From: Endomychus coccineus
Taxonomy: Eukaryota; Arthropoda; Insecta; Coleoptera; Endomychidae
Assembly (NCBI GenBank): GCA_958510875.1
Contig: OY294067.1
Coordinates: 153,541,962-153,605,961, forward strand
DNA length: 64,000 nucleotides
Direction: 5' to 3'
The notes under the pieces are model-generated. The model did not search any database. It saw only the letters and a program-made list of their open reading frames with translations, and was not told the DNA's origin. Both the position numbers and the translations under genes were made by a program. Every line of letters starts with the position of its first letter. Position 1 is the first letter of the stretch. Below, one piece after another: positions 54,263 through 64,000 of the stretch.

Positions 54263-56517
54263 GTTGTAGGTTAAATCTATTTACATATAGTTACAATATA
54301 CTCATTTCACATTTATTTATCAGAATCTAATATTATATCATAGGATATAACCTGAATAGTTTGAATATAAGCACATTTAACATTCAGTTGAATATTTGTG
54401 AACATTTATGAAATATATATATGGGTGACAAGAGATTATGGTTTGGGTCCATCAGCTCGGTGGAAGAACTCTACTCAATAAGTAAACGATGGAGCGCTGT
54501 ATATTTGTTAGAATATATATTACGCTGTAGAATTATTATTATCGTAAACGTTGGTGCGTCTTATTCCATTTATGAAACATGCGATAATTATATTTAACCG
54601 ATTATAAATTGTACCCGCGATAAAAACGGTATACGGATGGGTAGATAAATTATATCAAACTCCGTTCAACATCAAACCAGTGGTTTCCGTTCAAAACCGT
54701 ATGAACGGATTTACACAGTCGCGTGGGTCTTCATGAGTGGAAACTAAAGGCAGAAGACTTCATTTCTCAAGATCCATCAAGCCTTAAACGTGTGTTGTAA
54801 TGTGTATGTGTTCGAAGGTAAGCACTCTTTTGATATTATTATTATTTTCACCCTAATGCTATAATGATAAATGATTCTAAGAGAAGTCGGCCGATAGTTG
54901 GTAATTAACTATTATGAAGGTAGAAATATTTTTGAATTCTCAGAATATATTTTGGTGGTAAAAAATATGAAAATTATTCAATATCGAGATCTGTTCCAGC
55001 CTTTTGACACTCTGAAATATGTACAAATAGGTTCTTTCAGATTGAATGAACTGAAATGAGGTGTGAACCGAAAACAGAGCTTCTATCCCATGAAAATATA
55101 ACTACAGTTTAATAACTTTTAAAAAAGGGGCTAAATATTATTCTGAATTATATTTGAACATGTTTAAAAAAAGAACATCATCATATAATTTTCTATTCGC
55201 ATGTAAAATTTTCTAAAAGTTTCATCACATGGGCTTAATGAACATAAAATTATTTATTCAGTTCAAAAACAAATGTAAAAATTATCCTGAAATTCTCATT
55301 CTTAGTTTTAAATGAACGAATTTCCAACGAATTACAGCTCTTATCTATTCACTAGTAATATACCTATACCTATATTAATAGGTGAATTATTCGAAACTCC
55401 CTATTTGAACACAATTTTATAATTTCTCATATATATTTCCTGAGATTAGTAGGGTGTCTTGTTTTAAATTATTAAAATTTAGCCTTGAAATATAAGATAA
55501 AATATAATTATTTAATTAATTTCATCTAGAGAGCCGGAATAAACTGCAAGCAATAGAAATATTTAGGTCAAAAATACAGAGGTAAAAGAAAACACCACCA
55601 TATGTTTTTGGTTTTAGTGAGTGAATTTCCAACGAATTACAGTTATTCACACATGAATTAGTAATATAAAAAAAGAACAAATGTGAAAACTTCAACTATT
55701 TTGTCATTCACAGGGGAAAAATGGTAATATAAAGGAGTAAATTATTCGCAATTTCCTATTTGAACACAATTTCTTATAATTGTCATATATATGTTATTCG
55801 ATGAACATATATTTCCTGAGATTAGTAGTGTCTTGTTTCAAATTATCCAATTTAACTCTGAAGTATAAGATAAAATATAATTATTTAATTAATATCATCT
55901 AGAGAGCCGGAATAAACTGCAAGCAATAGAAATATTTAGGTCAAAATAGAGGTAAAAGAAAGCACCACTATATGTTTTTGGTTTGAGTGAACGAATTACA
56001 ACACTTATCATATAATTTTCTATTCATTAGTAATATACCTATATTAATAGGTAAATTATTCGAAATTTCCTGCTTGAACACCATTTCTTATATGTTTGAT
56101 ATATATATAGAAAAGGCCTTGTTTTCCCCACCACCCAAGAGGTACAAGACTAGGTGCGCTTTTTTCAAGTGGTTCCGCCTTTAGCCCTAATCCACTATAG
56201 ATATGTTTGAATCATCCTTTTCTCACCTACTATTGGGTCTTTTTTTATTGCCTCTTTTGTTATTTTAAAATATTGGGTCTTTTTTATGTTTTGTAGCCTC
56301 TCTTATTTTTAAATATTGGTTTTTTTTTTCTTATTGCCTCTTTTTTTATACTTATACACTAGGATGGCAAAACGATGATTCAAGACATACCTATTAGCTC
56401 AAAATAAATGAAAAACGCTTCAACGTGTGTGTAATATCCTTTCATTGCTAATGTATTTGAAACAGTTCTATATTTATTGTAAAAAAGACATTTCCATATA
56501 TACAGAATCAAAATATA
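54263..56517. other. No recognisable gene; tandem 300-370-bp repeats at 55.31-56.09 kb
   Basis: No protein or RNA gene recognised. A segment with TTCCAACGAATTACAG starts near 55.32, 55.63 and (degenerate) 55.99 kb. The copies share GAGAGCCGGAATAAACTGCA and CACATATATTTCCTGAGATT-like stretches. TTCGAAGGTAAGC at about 54.81 kb looks like a splice donor, but no exon was identified. Confidence 0.5.
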
Positions 56518-56547
56518 TTGAGTGTATCTACAGCTAAATCCTTTCCA

Positions 56548-59500
56548 CTACTTTATTCTTTTATACCCATATGGATAAGATGTATTTTCGTTAGGAAAGA
56601 AGCGCTTCAGAGATACAGGTTTGTACTCTTTCTTGACATCAACAGAGATAACTTCGTGTTCTTTCGTGCGCCGAATTTGGCGGGAGGTTATATATACAGG
56701 CTCGAACTTTTCCAGTATCATTCTGACTATGGAATCGAAATTCACCACCTTGGATGCAGAATAACTAAGGGATATACCTTTAACCTTACAAGTGCTTATA
56801 TACTTTACAGCTGCTGTGGACCATACCTTGTAGGCATAGTTTTTGGGGCCTCCCGAGGCAAAAGCCTCAATATATGAGCCGGGTTCATAGGATTCTAACT
56901 CATCTGTCATCTCTCCTAGAAACGATCCTGTGGGTGGTTCCCACTCACCCTCTCTCGAAACGTAAATGATTGAGTCAGTATCAAAATACAAAACTCTTTT
57001 TTCCAGTTTTTCCAAATAACTGTACAATTTCAAGCGAGCTTGGGCTGTTACGAAGGCCGCTATGACCACATTTACTGTGGAAAGTGGTGAAAAAACCTCC
57101 TCTCGCTTTTCGTAATTTACTATGAGGGTCTCCCCACTGACAGGCACCACTGTGTTAACCACAAACGAATGCGAAGTGAGCAGGTTGAATAACTCTGATG
57201 GCTGATTGATAATTTTGGTTTTGGGCTGTTTTTCTCTCTGACCAAACTTGCCCCAAAACGAATTCAGCATCAACTTAGCTAAACAACGTAGTCCCGGGTT
57301 ATTTACAATGTTGGGGAATTCCAGTACCACATCTTCGCGTAGAAGGTACTCTTCGATGTAACGATCTTTTTCGGCCTGACTACAACAATCACCAGGCCAG
57401 CCCGAGGACTCCTGTTTTATTTTAATGAATTTATCCATCATGCCGGTGAATAAGCTTGTGGACATTTTCACCATACTGTGTGGTGTCATAAGCCCAAATT
57501 TCATGTAACCCTTTTCTAATGCTTTTATGACCTCGTCTAATGTCCATGTGCCAGTTAACGATCTTTCAGCCTCATTATGATTACAGGGCTGTTTGTTCAT
57601 TTTCTCACCACACAGATGACATAGAACGAACATCAGTTTGTCGTTCATCTTCATCGGCAACACAGGTAGATAAAGATCTCTCGGCGGAAGAATTGTGCAT
57701 TTTATCAAGCCGGATGTTTCATGTAAATCAAGTGTGCTACATACACCTTGAGGTGTCCTATAGGAAATTTCTCATATTTACACACCCAGGGATATAGTGA
57801 GCACACATCCAGATATTTTATTTTTTCGCCATCGCGACATGAATAGTATTCAACTGTGTTGCCTGTTCGGCCCCCAAAGAAGGCCTCTCTGGGGTTGAGG
57901 GGCAACACGGTTTTCCGTAAATGTTTTAATTTCTGGCGAAATCAAGTTTTTGCGGAAGTCACACTCCCATCTGAATTACCTCATGCCCAAATGAGCGAAT
58001 TCTGTCCGTTTTAGCGAGTGTGGATTCATAGCGTGCGTTGAACGTTTCTGAGGGGTTATCACTCAAAGGCTTATCACGCTGTTCTGCAACGACAGCCTCG
58101 CGATGTTTTGCAGCGTGTTGAATATCAATACCTCTTTGCTTTTCCTCCCATAACAGCCACTGAATGGCAATTTTGGATTGAATATCCTTAGCACGATACC
58201 CATTTCTTGGTATGATACAAATGGTGTTTGGTTTGAGGAAATTTCGTCGGAATACTTTATTACATGCGCTGGCTATAGTGCATGCTTCGGTGAATGGACA
58301 AACGTTAGTCTCCGTCAACAGCTGTTGACGAAATTTCAGACAGGACCGGGCCAAAATCTGTACATCCGAAATACAGTACCCCAAAAGTTCCTTTTGGAAA
58401 TTAAAAGCATAATTCTCATTAATACGAGTTGTGTGGCATCCAATTAATTTTTCGCGATCTTCAGACCTCAAACTATCCGGATAGTAAAAAGCTATTGAGG
58501 GCATAGGTCCTTCATAATTTTGATTCTCCAAACGATTGAACAGATGTGGAAAGTACCCCTTTTTCAATTCGGTAAATCCGAAAGCCTTAGGTAATTTTGA
58601 TAGAGCCATGGGAAAATAATTCAAAGAATCTAAAAATTTCACATTTCCCACTACCATAGAAATTAATTTGGTGCCACGCATAATTAACTCTGGTTTTAAA
58701 TTGTTTTTTTCCAAAATGTAATTTAGAATAAACTGGTGGTCGAGCCCTCCACAGTTATGGGCCATAACAATAATCTTTTTAAATATTTTCCGTTGATTCA
58801 GAATATATTCCATCAGCGGCTCTATGGGGTTCTTTTGGAGTACTTGCAAGCGAACACAGCATCTCGAACAAATTCGAATGTCATCCCCCATATCGATACA
58901 CACATTGCAACATTGTCTAAAGACACATAGATTTGGTTCGTGTAATAGAGAGCCATCGGGTAAAACTTTTTCCTGGCGTGTCTCTAGATCGTAGAATAGG
59001 AATAGCAGATCGTCACACTTAGGCTTGCCAGTGTCAGGCTGAATGAAACATAAATGTTCAGAGAGCACATGTTTGTTACAGATTTTACAGAAAACCTCTC
59101 CACAGAAATGCTCACGATCAGCTCTGATTGTTTTCAGGCATAATGGGCACAGTCTGACACTCTCGCAAACAGTGTATTTGCCTGCAGACCCCTGTTTTTT
59201 GTGCTTTTCAAAGTACGTGGAGCCATTGAACTGAAGTAAACACCCCATACACTTATGCTTTTTTGCCTGAGGACAGGCTGGGGCCTGCTGGCATCCTGAG
59301 CATGTGCCTCCACACCTGTGTTCACTCTTATGAGCATAGGGTATGTGACACTCCTCGCAGAAATATCCACAGCAAAAAGCAGATGTGAGTGAGGTAATAA
59401 CATTGTAATGACCATCGTTGAAAAGCAAATTCAATGAGGGGCCACACCCGTCGCCTTTGAAAATGACGTCACGGCCTTTTGTACCATACTGGTACACGAC

Positions 59501-60158
59501 GATTTCATAGGCAGAGAGGTGGGCTTGGAACTGTTGCAGCTCCGGTATCCCGCAGCCTTCTTCGGGTATAATCAACTCCGCTTCAGAAATTAACTCGAGG
59601 GCATATTGCCTCTGCAGCTTACCGGTGTCCTGCCTCACCTTATTTAACTCTGGATCTTTTTCCACATAAGCGATAGCTACAGCTAGGGCTCGAGGCAGAC
59701 AGAGATTGTCTTTATTATTTATTGAGATGATACCTTTGCGTTGGGCACATTCTTCGTCGAATATATTGTAGTTAGCTCCTTGGCCTTTACCTACAGCCAT
59801 TCTTATCGATGTTACGCCTAAACAAAAAGGCCCCGGTATTAAGACTACAAGAATTAGACTGATAAATGGAAGAAATTCGGGCCCATATTTCAACTACTGT
59901 AACTTCGCTAGCAGCCTTGAAATCTACCTATCCTGGGCCACGAGCGAAATCTTTCGAACAGAATGTGAAACCCACCTGATCGATAGGTCTCAAACCTTCT
60001 GTTCCTCGCTGAATAATACCAGTCAAGGCATCTTTTATCCAGCTCACAGGTTCTCCAGATTGAGGTAATTCACGAATTTTAAATTCAAGAGTACGCCCCT
60101 GTAATCCGAAGCGCTTTATTTTCCTCACACTATCTTTAATTATTAAAAACTTCTCCAT
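56548..60158 (-). pseudogene. Third Polinton-type DNA polymerase B with OTU-like domain, mostly preserved
   Basis: The likely start is MEKFLIIKDSVRKIKRFG at 60158, followed by RELPQSGEPVSWIKDALTG and DQVGFTFCSKDFARGPG, then a stop. The next frame, to 57959, holds the OTU-like part (NNKDNLCLPRALAVAIAYV, with the His in NDGHYNVITSL), Cys-rich fingers (CCGYFCEECHIPYAHKSEH), exonuclease motifs (FYDLETRQE, AHNCGGLDHQFIL, YCISDVQIL) and a long linker. Motif A (KYLDVCSLYPWV) lies in the frame 57705-57908. Motifs B (LAKLMLNSFWGKFGQRE) and C (VLYFDTDSIIYV) are in 56548-57708. Breaks: a stop near 59.93 kb and frameshifts near 59.84, 57.96 and 57.70-57.90 kb. Such enzymes replicate Polinton/adintovirus genomes from protein-primed ends. 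Confidence 0.85.
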
Positions 60159-60524
60159 TGCGGTTGAAAGTGTTATTAAAAACAGCTGAAGCACTCGAAT
60201 ATATATGATTGGAATTAGTCGTGAAAACAACTGCAGTTCAAAATGATAATTGAAGCACTCGAATATATATGATAGGAATGTCTAATTACTTGAGTTGTAA
60301 AAACAACTGATAATATAATCAAAATTATACAGAGCAAGATAAGAGAGAGAGGATACTCACATACAAGCACGTCTGCACAGTAGAGATGTTACGATGATAA
60401 TGAGTGAGGATGCGACACGTGCCCCTATTTATAGGTGACAGCAGCCGACCTGGGGAAATGATCTGATTGGTTACCTCCAAGGTTATCATTTGGCAACATA
60501 CGATCGGGAGATGATTTGATTGGT
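60159..60524. promoter_or_regulatory. Promoter region of the third PolB gene
   Basis: On the minus strand CCTATAAATAGGGGC places a TATA box at 60426-60433, about 270 bp before the chosen start. A T-C-A-C-T-C start-site-like sequence lies about 25-30 bases downstream. GAAGCACTCGAATATATATGA occurs twice in the leader (near 60.19 and 60.25 kb). Confidence 0.55.
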
Positions 60525-60745
60525 TACCCCAAGGTCAATAGTTTTCATGTCGAAACATGGAATAGATAAGAGCACTACAAAGTGTACTAACTGAATTAGA
60601 TAAGAGTAATTTTCATTTCAAATCAGCATTAAGTTACCTCCAAGGTCAAAAGTTTTCATGTCGAAACATGAAATAGATAAGAATGGTGCAAAGTCCTCTA
60701 ACTGAATGAGATAAGAGTAATTTTCATTTCAAACCAACATTCTAA
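60525..60745. repeat. Two tandem repeats of about 111 bp upstream of the PolB promoter
   Basis: Each holds CCAAGGTCAA, GTTTTCATGTCGAAACATG, AATAGATAAGA and GATAAGAGTAATTTTCATTTC. TGATTGGTTACC also occurs twice just before. Their place upstream of the TATA box suggests an enhancer-like role. Confidence 0.75.
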
Positions 60746-60949
60746 TAACTTATATTTTATTTTCAGTTACCACGCCCAGGGCAGATAAAATCAGGTAACT
60801 TACATTTTATTATATGTATTAGGATTACAATCTGTGCTCACGACCTATGTAATATACATGTTTAGGGTTCTGATATTCGATCCAATACACGAATTCCTGG
60901 CTCAAGGCCCCCTTTTGTTTAAGCTATACAGTCTTTGATGTAGATCTCT
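60746..60949. other. Unassigned spacer
   Basis: No gene or repeat recognised. Confidence 0.4.
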
Positions 60950-63330
60950 ATGATATTCAGAAGTTCCATCATCAAATATTCAGAAGTTCCATCATCGAAT
61001 ATTATTATCGAATTAGGTTTCGCCTCTGTGTGGTTTCATAGCTCCAGATTTCGTGAATCTTTTGCATGATATAACCCATCTCTAAAGCCTTTACGACTTC
61101 GTCTATTGCCCATGTACGGAAAATATTCAATTGGTGTAGATCACGATGATATTCAGAAGTTCCACCTTCAGATATGACCGTAGCTTATCAAGGGAGGAAT
61201 CTGAACGAGTCGATGAACCTCAATTGACTGGGCGTATCATTGACATGCATCGTAAAACTTATATATTTATAAACCCAATATATTGGGCATTTGAAAAGAT
61301 TCAAAATTCAATCAAATTAGGAACTAACTGATTAATATATTTATTCCTTTCAATTTACCCCAGTGTAGTTCCACAGCTGTTTAGTAGATAGTTGCATAAA
61401 TTTTTGTTTCTAGACTTGAAGCGATATTAAGAATATTGACCAAACTTATTTCCGCCCCTGTTATGTACCAAAACAATCATTTTTGTGAAGTTTTTAGTTA
61501 AATGCTTGTACAAAGTCCTAATGTTCTTAGTACAGAAACCTATCCATTTTGTTATTTCCTGAGGGGATTTTAATAAATCCCTTTGAGCCTCGTTAATAAT
61601 TTTCACAAGCTCCGGATCTTTTTTCCACAGTCGGCTTGTTGTGCTACCTTACGAGTTAGATAGTCCCATGAATTTTTGTTTCTAGGCCTGAAGCTATATT
61701 AACCATTACTATCAGTATAACATCTTCACGTAGTAGGTACTCATCGATGAAAAATAACGACTCGATCTCGATGATATTCAGAAGTTCCATCATCGAATAA
61801 GATTATCGAATTAGGTTTCGCTGGTACAGTCTTCTGCAGCACGGTTTATCCTCCAATTTATTGAAGAAAGCATCAATAGGAGGTAAAACTGAATCGGAAA
61901 ATCGATCGAATGAGTCGATGTAATCATAGGGCATAACACCCTTTTTCGTTAAAAGCATCAATTGCTCATTCCCATGTTCTCCAAATTGACATTTTAAATT
62001 CGGGTAATCGCCCAAGTATGACGTCAGCTTATCGAGGGAGGAATTCATAAATCTATATGAATCTTTGAACCTCAATTGAATGGCTGTATCATACACATGT
62101 TTAGTGAAACTTATATATATTTATTTATTTCTTTCAATTTATCCCAATGCAGTTCCACAACAGTTTAGTTGATAGTTGCATAAATTTTGTTTCTAGACCT
62201 GAAGCGATATTCAGAATATTGACCCCAAATTTATAACCCCCTAAGAAAAGAATATTTATTAAAAAATAATTTATAAAAAAGTACTTGATAATAGCATGAA
62301 TTTTTCGTTTCTAGACTTTTAGTTTCGAAACCACCTCGGTTATGTACCAAAACAATAATTTTCGATTTTAATAAATCTCGTTGAGCCTCATTGATAATTT
62401 TCACAATCTCACCACTGATTTAGAGTGTATTCCACAGCCTTCTTCAGATATAATTACACCTGCTTCCGAAATTAATTCGAGGGTTTGCTGCCTCTGCATT
62501 TTTTCCACGACCTGCCTGTTGTGCTGCCTTACGAGTTAGATAGCCCATGAATTTTTGTTTGGATGATTTGGCTATATTAACCATTACTATCAGTATTATT
62601 CACTTCTTCTTCGATGTAAATGATAGAAAATGTATTGTTATATCGCAGAGCTTGTGCGCGCACACCTAAGATAGACATATTATATTAAGGGTCTATTGTG
62701 TGGCCCTTACGAATTAGATAGCTGCATACATTTTTTGTTTCTAGATCTGGAGAAATATTATGATTTTCAAAGCTTGCGGATCCCGTGAAGATCCGTAAAC
62801 AATCCGTACATTTTTGCTTCTTTGCCTCAGGGCAGGCTGGGGCCTGCTGACACCCTGAGCATGTACCACCACACCTGTGATCACGCTTATGATCATAGGG
62901 CGTGTGACACTCCTCACAGAAATAATCGCTTTTTTTTGATATTCAGTAGTTCCGCAGTTTCGGATTCTTCATATTCGGGTGCTCTAAGATCTTGCAGCTT
63001 CCTAGCGATATCATCCTCAGTAGTTAATATCTTTATTGCGTATAATTTGGATCGTAGGCCAACAAAATCGGAGTTCTCGTCCTTCATCTTTCCCCACCAG
63101 CCTCTCGGGCAATGACAGCTGCCTCCCTGGAGTGGGGTAGGGGGCTCTGCCACGGATGGCGTGGATAGCTTCCTGAGCCTATCCTTTGAGCACCCAGCCC
63201 TACGGGCATCAACATCCTTTTCATTCCCCTAATGATATTACCCTCAGAAGCTAACTACCCGAGCTGTTTTTCACACATTGAGCAATATTCAGAAGTTCCA
63301 CTCCTGATATTATACCCCGACTGAGCGGAT
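60950..63330. repeat. Mosaic of shuffled PolB fragments and GATATTCAGAAGTTCCA modules
   Basis: Short pieces that match different parts of the neighbouring PolB gene occur out of order. For example, 61.06-61.10 kb matches 57.50-57.55 kb, 61.72-61.76 kb matches 57.33-57.36 kb, 62.44-62.53 kb matches 59.55-59.63 kb, and 62.82-62.93 kb matches 59.26-59.35 kb. Between them the module GATATTCAGAAGTTCCA recurs (60.95 twice, 61.15, 61.77 and 63.29 kb, with variants at 62.94 kb). Two larger blocks repeat about 0.8 kb apart (61.17-61.44 and 62.02-62.23 kb). Confidence 0.7.
61803..62096 (-). pseudogene. Fragment of a different PolB (exonuclease region)
   Basis: An open frame of 97 residues reading KDSYRFMNSSLDKLTSYL, then LLTKKGVMPYDYIDSFDRF and LPPIDAFFNKLEDKP. 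This is the region between exonuclease motifs II and III as found in another lineage of Polinton-like polymerases. It does not match the corresponding part of either of the two larger PolB genes here. No start, stop or catalytic domain remains. Confidence 0.6.
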
Positions 63331-64000
63331 ATCATCCTCAGAATCTAACAAACGATTCAGTCTGAGCGGGACCCTCTGGGTGATAGCAGTCTGATAGGAG
63401 CCTGTCCTCTACCTTACGCCTTGTTCAATTACACCGGACTCTATCAATTCTTCTACTGCCTGTATCAATTGGTTATTTTTTTGTTTTCAGTAGTTCCACA
63501 CAATGTTGTTCATAGAATTTCTCTTACTGACAATATTTCTCTCTCAGGGTCCCTGTCCTTTACCATTGTGATGACTTGTGGAAATAATGTCTGTTTCCTC
63601 CTCTACAGAACAACTTTCTTCAAACGTCTGGTCCATAAACTTATAATGGAAGTCGTATATAGTTGTCTTTGACAAATCCAAATTGACCCCACATGAATTG
63701 GCTTATTTAACCACACTTCTAGCTTGTTGAGTTCAACAGCCCCCAAATTCACATTGAAAATGGTACAGTTCTTGAGCTCTGACTTAGAAATATACGATTC
63801 AGAGTCATACCAACCCTACCATCTCCCAACCTAGTACAACACAAACCATCTCCTATTTCTGATTGTTTTTTCTTTAAGAAGCTGTATATCTCTTCATCGA
63901 TTTATACATAATATAATGTAGGTTACTGAGATTTTTCTCTTGTTTTTTCTTTCTTTTTCAGTTGGGGTATATCAACAGGATTGGAACTTCTGAATATCAA
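63331..64000. other. No recognisable gene
   Basis: No protein family recognised. GTTCCA-type module remnants occur at about 63.49 kb, and the reverse complement GGAACTTCTGAATATC is at the very end of the window, so the mosaic region probably continues to the right. Confidence 0.45.

Noticed and set aside
54775..54830. Possible host exon ending at a splice donor (AAGGTAAGC)
   Set aside because: No acceptor, coding frame or second exon could be recognised; one donor-like site is weak evidence.
63421..63672. Open frame of 83 residues near the right end
   Set aside because: Hydrophobic, low-complexity translation without recognisable features; likely chance.

Overview
The window looks like intergenic insect DNA, possibly hemipteran (inference). 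It is AT-rich, and almost every recognisable coding stretch belongs to a transposable or virus-like element. No intron-containing host gene was recognised. The one gene with a cellular-type function is an intronless, lightly damaged matrix metalloproteinase at 53.2-54.0 kb, and it too lies among virus-like debris.

Left part (1-16.4 kb): about 4.5 kb without recognisable genes apart from a decayed tRNA-bearing repeat, then an old Polinton/Maverick relic (phospholipase A2-like fragment at 4.5 kb, penton-like piece at 9.05-9.40 kb, major capsid relic at 9.65-10.80 kb). This relic is split by a reverse-strand LINE (4.7-9.0 kb). A second decayed reverse-strand LINE lies at 11.9-15.7 kb.

Centre-left (16,405-28,431): a 12,027-bp Polinton with 114-bp terminal inverted repeats, AG...CT ends and a 6-bp CTTAGG target duplication. 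It carries a zinc-finger/OTU-like/protein-primed DNA polymerase B gene (broken), a retroviral-type integrase, an A32/FtsK-type packaging ATPase, a broken penton-like gene, a PLA2-domain protein, an adenovirus pX-like small protein, and a remnant in which the protease is fused in frame to the last part of the major capsid gene. The integrase and polymerase would serve replication and insertion; the others would serve capsid building and DNA packaging. Polymerase, penton, protease and capsid are all damaged, so this copy could not complete such a cycle unaided.

Centre-right (28.4-49.4 kb): a LINE relic; a GC-rich fragment; a 3.5-kb array of 473-bp units, each with a tRNA-like gene, which turns round in the middle to form a large palindrome; and a restriction-like-endonuclease (R2/R4-type) LINE sitting between TA microsatellites. 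That LINE is interrupted by a very young Gypsy element with two 330-bp LTRs that read as identical. Taking the Gypsy element away leaves the LINE frame open from end to end. More copies of the tRNA-bearing repeat follow at 48.3-49.4 kb.

Right part (49.4-64 kb): a truncated reverse-strand Gypsy element with a candidate long LTR, the metalloproteinase gene and its flanking repeats, a third Polinton-type PolB gene on the minus strand (56.5-60.2 kb) with a visible TATA promoter, and about 2.4 kb of shuffled PolB fragments separated by a recurring GATATTCAGAAGTTCCA module.
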